Source: Thermocoleostomius sinensis A174 (GTDB taxonomy: Bacteria; Cyanobacteriota; Cyanobacteriia; Elainellales; Elainellaceae). Taken from it: a stretch of 64,000 nucleotides of DNA. The translations under genes were made by a program, and so were the position numbers. The notes beneath the pieces were generated by a model that saw only the letters and a list, made by a program, of their open reading frames with translations, did not search any database and was not told the origin of the DNA. Below are positions 56,262-64,000 of this stretch, one piece after another. How positions within the stretch are numbered: position 1 is the first letter of the stretch; each line of letters opens with the position of its first letter. The DNA lies in the NCBI RefSeq assembly GCF_026802175.1, contig NZ_CP113797.1, forward strand, positions 1,775,026 through 1,839,025. Reading direction: 5' to 3'.

Positions 56262-57009
56262 GCTTTGCTTTTCCTTGTGATAGCTAGAAATTGTTTGCTG
56301 ATTGGAGAGATTATCCGGTCAACGATTGTGACCACCGTTGACCATCCTCAACCCTCTATCAACAGGGATAGGGATGACGGCACTTCCAAGCTAGCTCCTT
56401 TGCTCCCACACACAGGGGCAACTGGGGAACTAAGGGCTAATACAGACTGCTCGATCAAGCATCGCCGGGTTAATTAGTGGGAGAGACAGACTTCAACACA
56501 AGCGATCGGGCAACCATCTTGCTAGAAGACAAACTGCCCGCGCCATCAACACAGTTAGTAAAAAAGCCTCGATCTGCCCACTCAAAACCCTTCTTGTCAG
56601 CACAAATACTGAAACTGCAAGTCTAAGAATTTACGAATCTAGAATAAGGGAAATTACTGTAGAAAACAAGTAGAAAACAGGAGAAATCGATAAATTAAAC
56701 GAAATTTAGGGTAAGAGCATCGAAGTAAGTTCAAGCGAACCTCATTACCGGTTCATCTACTCTCGACACAGCGTGCATTCCACTAATGCAGCCCTTATCC
56801 TACATCCTTCTCTCCAGGCTGGAAGACGGGCTTCAATCCAGCTCCTTTCCCCAAGCAGGAAAAGGGGATGGGGGATGAGGGCGGATACGGCAATCCCAAA
56901 GTTGGATGCATCGACACATCCCTAGAACCTAAGAGGAGATGTTACACTATAAGCTGTCCACATTGCAAAAGGTTGCGTTCCGTTGAAACTCCTTTCCTTT
57001 CTTGGACTC

Positions 57010-57036
57010 TTCCAGGCAGGTTTGTGGAACCTGGAA
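57010..57036 (+). promoter_or_regulatory. Two overlapping alternative hairpins
   Basis: TTCCAGG (57010-57016) can pair with CCTGGAA (57030-57036). Alternatively CAGGTT (57017-57022) can pair with AACCTG (57028-57033). The second nests in the loop of the first but competes for its 3' arm, a switch-like arrangement about 490 bases upstream of the DHS-like gene. Confidence 0.35.
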
Positions 57037-57479
57037 ATCAAGTTGCAGCGTAGACGATTGACTGACCCCGCTCTGTCTTGGGCCGATCGATGTGAAGGGC
57101 CCAGTATGTTCTGATCGACCTGTAACTGTAGGTTTGCAGGCAGTAGGTCACATTAAGCAGACAGGTTTAGCATGGCGCTAGCGTCTGATCTTGCCCTAGG
57201 AATGTGTCTTGCAAACTCGGTCGATCGGGCACTCTAGCAAAAGCTTCACTTACTTCAAATAAACAGTCCTGAAGAATTGCGCTATGGCCGTCTTCAGAAG
57301 TTTGATTGCACAATCGCAGCTATTTTGGTTGTCTGTTGCTTGAGCGCGTTGATGCTTGCTCCACTTCTAGGTTTAGAAGCACGGAGGAGGGCGATCGGGC
57401 GATTGGCAGCAACTGATTTAGTGACTTCTAATCAGTAACTTCTGAAGCGCAAGGCTGTAAGGGTTCTTTTTGCTTCTGT

Positions 57480-57491
57480 TGACTTAAGTCA
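57480..57491. promoter_or_regulatory. Perfect 12-bp palindrome upstream of the DHS-like gene
   Basis: TGACTTAAGTCA lies 34 bases before the start codon of the deoxyhypusine-synthase-like gene, where a repressor could block transcription or early elongation. Confidence 0.4.
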
Positions 57492-57524
57492 TCTTTCAGT
57501 TTTTACTTATCGGGAGTATCAGTG

Positions 57525-58730
57525 ATGTCAAACGCACTCAGCCGTAAAATTGCACCCGTCCCTATGCCAGGCGACATCAGCGTAGTGGACTTAATCGATG
57601 GGTATTTCACTGCCTATAATTCAGCCCGACTGCGAGAAATTTGTCAGTTGCTCAGCCGCGATGTTTTGCAGAAGGGGGTCACGGTTGGACTCAGCCTTTC
57701 TGGAGCCATGACCCCGGCTGGACTGGGTGTATCGGTGTTGGCCCCCTTGATCCGCCATGGATTTGTGGATTGGATTATTAGCACCGGAGCCAACTTGTAT
57801 CACGATCTGCACTATGGACTGGGTTTAGATCTCTATGCCAGTCATCCGTTTGTAGATGATGTGAAGCTGCGTCAAGAAGGACGCATTCGTATCTATGACA
57901 TTGTGTTCGGATATGATGTACTGCTGGAAACAGATGCCTTTATTCGTGAATTACTGAAAGCTGAACCGTTTCAGAAGCGCATGGGCACGGCTGAATTTCA
58001 CTATCTGCTGGGCAAGTACGTTTATGAACTGGAAAAACAACTAGGTGTGAACCATCCGTCTTTGCTGTCAACGGCTTACGAGTGTGGTGTTCCCATCTAC
58101 ACTTCGTCTCCTGGCGATAGTTCGATCGGCATGAATGTGGCTGCGCTGCAACTGGAAGGCTCTAATCTGACCATCGATCCTATGCTGGATGTGAATGAAA
58201 CAGCGGCGATCGTTTATGCTGCCCGAGAATCTGGCATCCCCGATGTAGAAGGCAAAAGTGCGGCGCTCATTATTGGCGGCGGTAGCCCCAAGAATTTTTT
58301 GCTGCAAACCCAACCGCAACTTCATGAAGTTCTGGGACTCGAAGAACGCGGCCACGACTACTTTATCCAAATTACCGATGCGCGTCCTGATACAGGTGGA
58401 CTGTCGGGTGCAACCCCCGCCGAAGCGGTCAGTTGGGGCAAAGTTGATCCAGAGGAATTGCCCAGCACAATCGTCTGCTATACCGACAGTACGATCGCTC
58501 TACCCATCATCACAGCCTATGCTATCAACCAATGTGAACCGCGTCCGCTGAAGCGCTTGTACGATCGGCGGGAAGACTTACTGGAGCGGTTGCGGATGGA
58601 CTACTATGCAGCTCAACTACGACGCCCCGAACAGCCAACTGTGGCAGTGGCACAAACCCTGGTTCAACCTGTTCCCGTGCGTGAACCTGTTGCAACCTAT
58701 CCTTGTGGCACGCCAATTCGGAAGCGATGA
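57525..58730 (+). CDS. Deoxyhypusine synthase-like protein (homospermidine-synthase type)
   Basis: A 401-residue NAD-dependent enzyme of the DHS fold. Catalytic Lys256 lies in [19 protein letters not shown]-site segments are [14 protein letters not shown] and [18 protein letters not shown], and the C-terminal [14 protein letters not shown] is the family signature. Bacteria lack eIF5A, so bacterial members usually make homospermidine or related amines from putrescine and spermidine. ATG 57525 with GGGAG upstream is the start; a GTG at 57522 is adjacent. A Pro/Val-rich tail of about 35 residues follows the fold. It is divergent from the SpeD-like/methyltransferase pair. Confidence 0.9.
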   Translation: MSNALSRKIAPVPMPGDISVVDLIDGYFTAYNSARLREICQLLSRDVLQKGVTVGLSLSGAMTPAGLGVSVLAPLIRHGFVDWIISTGANLYHDLHYGLGLDLYASHPFVDDVKLRQEGRIRIYDIVFGYDVLLETDAFIRELLKAEPFQKRMGTAEFHYLLGKYVYELEKQLGVNHPSLLSTAYECGVPIYTSSPGDSSIGMNVAALQLEGSNLTIDPMLDVNETAAIVYAARESGIPDVEGKSAALIIGGGSPKNFLLQTQPQLHEVLGLEERGHDYFIQITDARPDTGGLSGATPAEAVSWGKVDPEELPSTIVCYTDSTIALPIITAYAINQCEPRPLKRLYDRREDLLERLRMDYYAAQLRRPEQPTVAVAQTLVQPVPVREPVATYPCGTPIRKR

Positions 58731-58741
58731 GAGTTGAGGTT

Positions 58742-58820
58742 GGAGTCGGGAATGGGGAATGGGGAGTCGGGAGTCAGGAATTGACCAATTCTTGATGACC
58801 AATTACCAATTACCAACTAA
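58742..58820. repeat. Degenerate heptamer tandem repeat (STRR-like)
   Basis: Consecutive units GGGAATG, GGGAATG, GGGAGTC, GGGAGTC, then ACCAATT, ACCAATT and ACCAACT lie just after the DHS-like stop. Such short tandemly repeated heptamers are known from filamentous cyanobacteria. Confidence 0.7.
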
Positions 58821-58946
58821 CATCATGGGCGACTTTTCTAAGGTATTATGCAGATTCTGTATTGCCCTCATCCCCGCCCCTGCTCCCACCAAATGAATAG
58901 GTATTAGTCTGATTGGGTTGAATTTTGTTCAGTTGGGCTGTCTACA

Positions 58947-60266
58947 TCATTTCATGCTGCGAAATCGTTCTTTTGCTGACTTAAACGCTTCTTGCATCAC
59001 GGCTTGAATTTTGGCAGGATCAGGTTTTTTGCCCCCCATGAGGTCGCCAAAATAAACGCAGGCTCCTTCCCCTAACGACCAGGTATATGCCGCTGCCCAT
59101 GAGGCCGCAATGACGCTGCCAAAGCCAGGGATAAACTTAATGAGCTCCCGCCCGATCGCCTGAGCCAAAAAGCCGCCGGCAATTGCACTCACAATTCCAC
59201 CTGCTTGAGAAGGAGACAGGATTTGCCCATACAGTTTCCCTAACGCTGTCACCATCGATACCTGAAGTGCGGTGAGAACTGGCATCGTGGCAAAGGGCAG
59301 GGGGACGGCGGCGATGGTAGCAGCCATAATAGCAAACGCCAAAATGTAGCGCCGTCCTACATCACGGTAAAGATTACCCAATTGTTTGCTGGCTTCGTCG
59401 CGATCGAGTAGCTGATAGATGGCACGTGCTTCGGCTTCGGGCAACAAATCAGACAGGGCATCGCGCAAGGCTTCTAGTCCATAAAAGACAGGATTATAAC
59501 CGTCTTCTTCGAGGGTGAAATCTAGCAATACCGCTCGATCGAACAAGCCAGCAAAGGTCTGCTGCATAAGCGCAAAGGAGCGGTTGATGTCGGCAAACAT
59601 GGGTGGATAAGCTGGATGATCGACCACATCGGCGGGGTAAACCTCATGCAAACACGTCACCGCTAGTAGGCAAGGAATGTTGGGATACTGTTGTCGCAAC
59701 TGTTGGGCAATGAGTCGCAGCGTATCGGTGGCAAAATCATTGACTTTGATCGTTAAGATCAGCACTCTTGCACTATGACTTTCCTGTTGTAGGTCGCCGA
59801 TTAAGTCCTGAATCACGGCTTGCGTATCCTGGTTAACATCCCCTAGCCCCACCGTATCGGTGAAGATTAGCAGCGGCAGATCGCTGGACGGATAGGCATA
59901 TCGCTGGGTGTGCTGAGTATGAGGACGAAATCCTTGTCCCACAATGTCTGCCGAAACGCCTGTTAATCCACGCACGATCGAACTTTTTCCGGCTTGGGGT
60001 TTGCCAATCAGCAATGCTTCAGTGGTGGGCAATTCTTGGCGAACCGACTCTAGAATTTCTGCTACTTGGGATTCACTAACGCTGAACCAACTGACGATTG
60101 TTTGGGCTACCCGATCGATCGGCAACCGTTTCGACAATTGCGACGACGCTTCGTTCCAAACGCTAAAAACTTGACGCGACCAATCCGGCTTGGATGTGGG
60201 CGTAGGGGCATCATTTGAAGGTTCGCTAGAGGGCTGCGAGTCGTTGGAATTGCGTGGTTCAGTCAT
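58947..60266 (-). CDS. Dynamin/Era-like GTPase with C-terminal DUF697 domain
   Basis: A 439-residue protein. The start ATG at 60266 has GGAGG upstream; an upstream frame adds eight residues. A Ser/Pro-rich N-terminus precedes a G-domain with P-loop LLIGKPQAGKSSIVRGL, G3 motif FTDTVGLGD, and a putative G4 VTCLHE. The C-terminal half has DUF697/YcjF-like hydrophobic helices (LAFAIMAATIAAVPLPFATM, GGFLAQAIGRELIKFIPGFG, SVIAASWAAAYTWSLGEGA). The role is unknown; membrane-associated GTPase. Converges with the DHS-like gene. Confidence 0.88.
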   Translation of the reverse strand: MTEPRNSNDSQPSSEPSNDAPTPTSKPDWSRQVFSVWNEASSQLSKRLPIDRVAQTIVSWFSVSESQVAEILESVRQELPTTEALLIGKPQAGKSSIVRGLTGVSADIVGQGFRPHTQHTQRYAYPSSDLPLLIFTDTVGLGDVNQDTQAVIQDLIGDLQQESHSARVLILTIKVNDFATDTLRLIAQQLRQQYPNIPCLLAVTCLHEVYPADVVDHPAYPPMFADINRSFALMQQTFAGLFDRAVLLDFTLEEDGYNPVFYGLEALRDALSDLLPEAEARAIYQLLDRDEASKQLGNLYRDVGRRYILAFAIMAATIAAVPLPFATMPVLTALQVSMVTALGKLYGQILSPSQAGGIVSAIAGGFLAQAIGRELIKFIPGFGSVIAASWAAAYTWSLGEGACVYFGDLMGGKKPDPAKIQAVMQEAFKSAKERFRSMK

Positions 60267-60334
60267 ACGCCTCCGCAGGACACACACCAACCATTTTACA
60301 GCGATCGGTGGTTGCCCCGGTGATAGAAGACCAG

Positions 60335-62155
60335 TTAGAAGAAGAAGCGAGTTCGCAAGACACCAATCACCACATCGTCATTGTCGTTATTGTGATTGGG
60401 AGCCGTCAACCAAATCACCCCCGGCGTGATGTCGAGATTGTCGGAAATGACATAGCTATAAAAAGCTTCGAGATGCAGTGATGTATCTTCATCGGTTTCA
60501 CCGCCATTTACACTGTCATCAATATCGGTCAGTTTGGGTTCCATCCCCACGACGAATCCGAGTGTGTTGCCTTCACCACCTAAATCAACGAATGCAAGAT
60601 TAGCTGCCCAGTTCCAGACATTACCGTCACCTCTACCAATGTATCGATGATTTGAGTAGCCAACCCATCCCCCGATCGCCACATTCGGAGTAATATCAAA
60701 TACACCTGAAAGTCCGTAAGCATTGGTAATTACTGGGCGATCGAAACTGTCGTTGGCTAAGTTGCTGCCCGTGGCTAACCCAAACTCATCGCTGGGTGAA
60801 TAGGCATTGATGTAGGTTAAACCCAACCGCAATAATCTTTGATCAAACGGATAAGCAATCAGTTGAGCCAATGCGCCATATTTGCCGTTAAATAAGCCAC
60901 CGCCCGGAACCGGATCGCTGGTATCTGGAACCAAATAGCCCAAGTTCAGTTCCAACGCTTCATCAAAAAATAGCTGTCGCAGCCCCAGCCCCGCGCCAAA
61001 GGAGTAGTTGTAAATGGGATTGCGTAATGCAAACAGCGACACCGCTCTGCCGTCAAAGTAAGGGTTCAATTGGGTTGAAGCACCCAAATCCACAAACCCG
61101 TTGCCAGTGCCGGCAATGTACACTTCAGTATCAGAACCGATCGGAAACACATAGCGCAATAGTGCCAAAGAAAGATCTCCGTCACTGTTTCCGTCATATT
61201 CAATTCGTCCTTCATTGGTCAATAGTACTCCACTATTGGTTCCTCCCAAAGGTTCAACATTGCCAGTCTGCAATCGTGCCGTCAGTAAATCTTCACCGAA
61301 GAAACTGGTATCAAAATTGAGACGAACGCGGTATCCACCCGTTGGAATTCTAGGTGCAGAATCACCCTCTGCATTATCTCCGGTGATAATACTGCTGAGA
61401 GCAAAAATTGTTTCGCCATTAAGCCTTGTAGTGGTTGAAAATTGATTTGCTTCCAGTTCGGCTGTTCGCACTTCTAGATCATCCACACGTCCCCGTAATG
61501 TTGCCAGTTCAGCGGCAAATTCTTCTTGTAATCGCTGTAGCGTGACCAAATCTTCGCGAGTAGCCAAATCGGCGGTACTAGCGGCAATTAATTCACTGAT
61601 GCGATCGAGACAGGCATTAAGTCCGGCGGCAAATTCATAGCGCGTCATAGCACTTTGCCCTCGATAGGTTCCGTCTGGGTATCCGGCAATACAGCCATAT
61701 CGTTCTACTAGAGATTGCAGCGCTTGATAAGCCCAGTCGGTGGGTTGCACATCCGATAGCTGCGTTACTGAGGTGACTTGCCCCAAATCTTGCGACGCTA
61801 ACCATTCGGACTGGAGAGGGGTGGATTGAGGCACTGTCGCTGCTACATCGGGCGCAGAGGACTGAAGAGATGAGACGAGTTCTAAGGAGCTTGATGGCGC
61901 AATGTGCAACAGCGAATCGTCTAAAGGGACATCCGCCGCTTCTAGAACTGTTGACGTGTCGATCGACTCTATCACTGGACTGACAACAGCGACGGCAGTT
62001 GGTTTAACCACAGATGGTGTCGCGACAAAGCTAGATTCTAATGACACCGCTTCATCTGCTTTAGCGACTTGTTCAGTAGAGAAAATGATGCTAGAAAAAA
62101 ATCCAGTTAAATATAAAACCGATAAGAGTTGTGTTTGGTGATTAAATAATTTCAT
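60335..62155 (-). CDS. SLH/OprB porin, cyanobacterial iron-uptake porin type
   Basis: A 606-residue outer-membrane protein. Signal peptide from the ATG at 62155 (HQTQLLSVLYLTGFFSSIIF, cut near VAKADEA). Ser/Val-rich linker, then an SLH motif at about 190-250 (DVQPTDWAYQALQSLVERYG, CIAGYPDGTYRGQSAMTRYE) for peptidoglycan attachment, a coiled coil (LQEEFAAELATLRGRVDDLE), and an OprB-type beta-barrel ending with Phe (RTRFFF). Such porins let inorganic ions through; several are iron-regulated. AAGAGA precedes the start; the longer upstream frame is not supported. Confidence 0.92.
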   Translation of the reverse strand: MKLFNHQTQLLSVLYLTGFFSSIIFSTEQVAKADEAVSLESSFVATPSVVKPTAVAVVSPVIESIDTSTVLEAADVPLDDSLLHIAPSSSLELVSSLQSSAPDVAATVPQSTPLQSEWLASQDLGQVTSVTQLSDVQPTDWAYQALQSLVERYGCIAGYPDGTYRGQSAMTRYEFAAGLNACLDRISELIAASTADLATREDLVTLQRLQEEFAAELATLRGRVDDLEVRTAELEANQFSTTTRLNGETIFALSSIITGDNAEGDSAPRIPTGGYRVRLNFDTSFFGEDLLTARLQTGNVEPLGGTNSGVLLTNEGRIEYDGNSDGDLSLALLRYVFPIGSDTEVYIAGTGNGFVDLGASTQLNPYFDGRAVSLFALRNPIYNYSFGAGLGLRQLFFDEALELNLGYLVPDTSDPVPGGGLFNGKYGALAQLIAYPFDQRLLRLGLTYINAYSPSDEFGLATGSNLANDSFDRPVITNAYGLSGVFDITPNVAIGGWVGYSNHRYIGRGDGNVWNWAANLAFVDLGGEGNTLGFVVGMEPKLTDIDDSVNGGETDEDTSLHLEAFYSYVISDNLDITPGVIWLTAPNHNNDNDDVVIGVLRTRFFF

Positions 62156-62736
62156 TCTCTTCACTCCGATCACACTCGAAAAATAAATAAAGCAAGTCAA
62201 ACAAATGAAAGAACATCTAATAGCAATGGTTGAAATTTCAGCCCTTACTATTATTGATTTAAATTGATTTAAACAGCTTATTTTCTCTGTAATTTCAATC
62301 AGAGCGATCGACAGAACGCAAAGAATGAAGGCTCTTTCCAGGCGAAATTCCTCTACAATCAAGCAGGGTTTGCCCTAGGTAAGCAGAGAAGCTGTGTGCC
62401 TATTTAATTACTCGCTCGATCGTTATTCTACGATTTTTTATGAAACCCAATCGCTACAACTTTGGATAGAGTTTTCGTAAAGAAATAATAACAATTGCTT
62501 TTAAAAGCATCATCCTGAACTGATCAAAGAGAATTCAGGAGGACAAATCGCCTTCAATAACCGCCCGCACGGACAGCCTAACAGTATTCTCCAACCACCT
62601 TCCACCCTCTCGATCGGGTTGATTTGACGAGCACTGTAGAATGAATGAGAAGTATTTAACCCATATCTTCAGCAACCATGCAGCAGCAACCCCATCCATT
62701 CTTGCCACTGATTCGTTCTAGGGTACAGACCCGCTC
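62156..62736. other. Divergent region upstream of the porin
   Basis: A 580-base AT-rich spacer. Contains TTGATTTAAA twice in tandem (62254-62273), about 100 bases upstream of the porin ATG, and a GCTTTTAAAAGC palindrome (62497-62508). No other gene was found. Confidence 0.5.
62254..62273. repeat. 10-bp tandem repeat, candidate operator of the porin gene
   Basis: TTGATTTAAA occurs twice back to back, 99-118 bases before the porin start. AT-rich tandem boxes could bind Fur or an OmpR-type regulator; not tested. Confidence 0.4.
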
Positions 62737-63611
62737 ATGCATCCTTTGCTCATTAACGTCACGATTCAGGAGAGCCGATTATGCTGGAGAGCGTTTATTG
62801 GTGTAAGGACGGAACACTGGTTCCCGTGGAGGCAAGTATTTGCTTGTTTGAATCAGGCGCTCGGTTACTAGAGTTAGCGGTTGTGCGTGATATTCGCGAT
62901 CGGAAGCAAGCCGAACAGGCCATGTCTCGACTAGCCGAAATTGGGGAACTGGCAGCCATGATTGTTCATGAAGTGCGAAACCCCCTCACAATGGTACTAA
63001 TCCTCACAACGGTACTAATGGGGTTAACGAGTTTCTGTAATCTAAACTTGATAGATTTCGCTCAACAGCGACCCAGTTTAGCTCTAGAAGAAGCAGAGCG
63101 GTTAAAGCGATTGCTGAATGAAATGTTACTGTACACCCGCCATCAAGTTTTGCAATGTGCAGAACTTGAAATCAACGAATTTGTCACCGAAATGCTAGAA
63201 GCAGTTCGGAGTCTTCCAGCAATGATGAACCGCAAAATTGAATTAATTTCTACCCTGTCAGCAGCATGGATTTTAGGCGATCGCGATAAGTTAAGACAAA
63301 TATTCATTAATTTAATTAAGAATGCGGGTGAAGCAGTAGAAGATTGAGAAATCATTACTTGGCATATTGATTCTGATTGCACTACCAATCAAATTCTAAT
63401 TAGTGTTCGCAATAGCGGTAAACTAATTCCAGCAGAAATTTTAGCAAAACTAGGAACCCCGATTTTTACCGCAAAAGCAAACGGTAATGGATTGGGTTTG
63501 GCGATGGTGCGACGAATTGTAAAAGCTCATCAGGGTCAATTGTTGATCAATTCCGATGCCCGCACAGGAACAACCGTTCGAGTTCAGTTGCCACTGGTTC
63601 GATGGAAATAA
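62737..63611 (+). pseudogene. Broken sensor histidine kinase (PAS remnant, HisKA, HATPase)
   Basis: From the ATG at 62781 an open frame encodes a PAS tail (VYWCKDGTLVPVEASICLFE, LLELAVVRDIRDRKQAEQAM), HisKA with His in MIVHEVRNPLTMV, and the N box (FINLIKNAGEAVED). A TGA at 63345-63347 then interrupts. The same frame continues to the TAA at 63609 with G-box sequence (NGNGLGLAMVRRIVKAHQGQ), where the family usually has Gly-Glu after the N-box helix. An 18-bp tandem duplication (62984-63019) adds six residues next to the phospho-His. The N-terminal PAS may continue in another frame from 62737, implying a frameshift near 62779. Confidence 0.85.
62984..63019 (+). repeat. 18-bp tandem duplication in the kinase pseudogene
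   Basis: CCTCACAATGGTACTAAT and CCTCACAACGGTACTAAT follow directly, differing at one base. The duplication inserts six residues after the H-box. Confidence 0.9.
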
Positions 63612-64000
63612 AAATCTGCTGCATTTAGATAATAAAGCTCTAGTTCTTCGTTGTAATAACAGAATACTCTCCCCCCCGGTTGCATACGCAATCGCTGCAT
63701 CACCCGAATCGATGCCTGATTTTCGGGAATAGCCACCGCATAAATTACGGGCAACTTCAGTTGGTCAAATCCGTAGGTCAACGCTACCTGTCCTGCTTCT
63801 GTGGCATATCCCTGTCCCCAAGCAGTTCTCCGCAAATGCCAACCCACCTCATAATCCTGAGTCGGATTGTTGTTGTTGTCTGGCAACTGCTTCAACAACA
63901 CTCCTCCCACAATTTCCCCGATCGATTTGTCGATAATCGCCCAAGAGCCAGTGCCGTTGTTGAGGGCGGCATACTGCGTCCTGATTGTTTCCAGATATTG
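63584..64000 (-). CDS. GNAT family N-acetyltransferase, RimJ/RimL-like (N-terminus outside the window)
   Basis: The minus-strand frame stays open from the stop at 63584 to the window edge (138 residues), so the beginning is missing. GEIVGGVLLKQLPDNN, DYEVGWHLRRTAWGQGYATE with the acetyl-CoA-binding R-x-x-G-x-G/A segment, VIYAVAIPENQASIRVMQRL and GGRVFCYYNEELELYYL are Acetyltransf_3 features. It acetylates amino groups of small molecules or proteins. It overlaps the end of the kinase pseudogene by 28 bases, tail to tail. Confidence 0.88.
   Translation of the reverse strand, partial: QYLETIRTQYAALNNGTGSWAIIDKSIGEIVGGVLLKQLPDNNNNPTQDYEVGWHLRRTAWGQGYATEAGQVALTYGFDQLKLPVIYAVAIPENQASIRVMQRLRMQPGGRVFCYYNEELELYYLNAADFYFHRTSGN

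Larger units (their letters stand above)
56262..57524. other. 1.26-kb gene-free region between the SpeD-like and DHS-like genes
   Basis: No convincing gene on either strand; the longest frame (56868-57053, 61 codons) has no family features. Notable elements are a pair of mutually exclusive hairpins at 57010-57036, a long weak stem with GACCT/AGGTC arms near 57118-57152, and a perfect TGACTTAAGTCA palindrome at 57480-57491, 34 bases before the DHS-like start. The region holds both divergent promoters and probably a long leader. Confidence 0.5.

Noticed and set aside
56868..57053. 61-codon frame with a C-P-H-C motif in the 1.26-kb spacer
   Set aside because: Only one Cys pair, no ribosome binding site and no other recognisable feature. 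It overlaps the alternative hairpins.

Overview
The window is a stretch of cyanobacterial chromosome. The octamer GCGATCGC and its fragments recur in genes and spacers. The gene content is also cyanobacterial: a Vipp1/IM30 thylakoid protein, an NblA phycobilisome-degradation protein, a geranylgeranyl-reductase-family flavoprotein, an SLH/OprB iron-uptake porin, an NdhP-like microprotein, a PATAN response regulator with a pix-type chemosensory operon, and a SphS/SphR-like pair. Degenerate C-rich heptamer strings lie in many spacers, as in filamentous cyanobacteria. No CRISPR array, insertion sequence, prophage or rRNA was seen. One tRNA (Cys) is present. The species cannot be named from the sequence.

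Layout. 0-5.3 kb: a partial DUF2834 membrane protein divergent from a TetR regulator, a tandem-domain 6-carboxytetrahydropterin synthase, cobS, an unknown gene and tgt (queuosine and cobalamin chemistry). 5.4-12.2 kb: a caspase-fold protein lacking both catalytic residues, a geranylgeranyl-reductase-family enzyme, TPR and pentapeptide-repeat proteins and a family 9 glycosyltransferase. 12.3-20.7 kb: rlmD, a small Cys/Tyr/Trp-rich secreted protein, sppA, fni, vipp1, mtnA and a PH-domain protein. 20.8-31 kb: a membrane-anchored beta-propeller-like protein, DUF389, tRNA-Cys, a TspO-like protein, a GST, a RodZ-like protein overlapping a pseudouridine synthase, and the SphS/SphR pair.

31-43.5 kb: cysH; an NdhP-like 40-residue protein just ahead of a metallo-beta-lactamase-fold hydrolase; an 82-residue protein behind a strongly folded leader; MSMEG_0565/MSMEG_0570-family genes (remnant of the Nit1 nitrogen-starvation cluster); an SDR; nblA; an AI-2E exporter; ilvC; hom; nth. 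44.1-55.1 kb: six collinear genes in pixGHIJ1J2L order (PATAN-REC, CheY, CheW, two receptors, CheA-REC). The receptors carry CHASE4 and dCache periplasmic sensors, not bilin-binding GAF domains.

55-58.7 kb is the most unusual part. A small S-adenosylmethionine-decarboxylase-fold protein overlaps an NNMT/PNMT-family amine N-methyltransferase. The pair is divergent, across a 1.26-kb gene-free spacer, from a deoxyhypusine-synthase-like (homospermidine-synthase-type) enzyme. The decarboxylase-like protein keeps the Ser/His/Cys processing and catalytic triad at exact family spacing but has lost residues that contact AdoMet. A neofunctionalised decarboxylase feeding a methyltransferase is therefore a reasonable hypothesis. 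The window ends with a DUF697 GTPase, the porin, a broken histidine-kinase gene and a partial GNAT acetyltransferase.

Coordinates use the start codon judged best from ribosome binding sites and family length. Where this is uncertain the entry says so.
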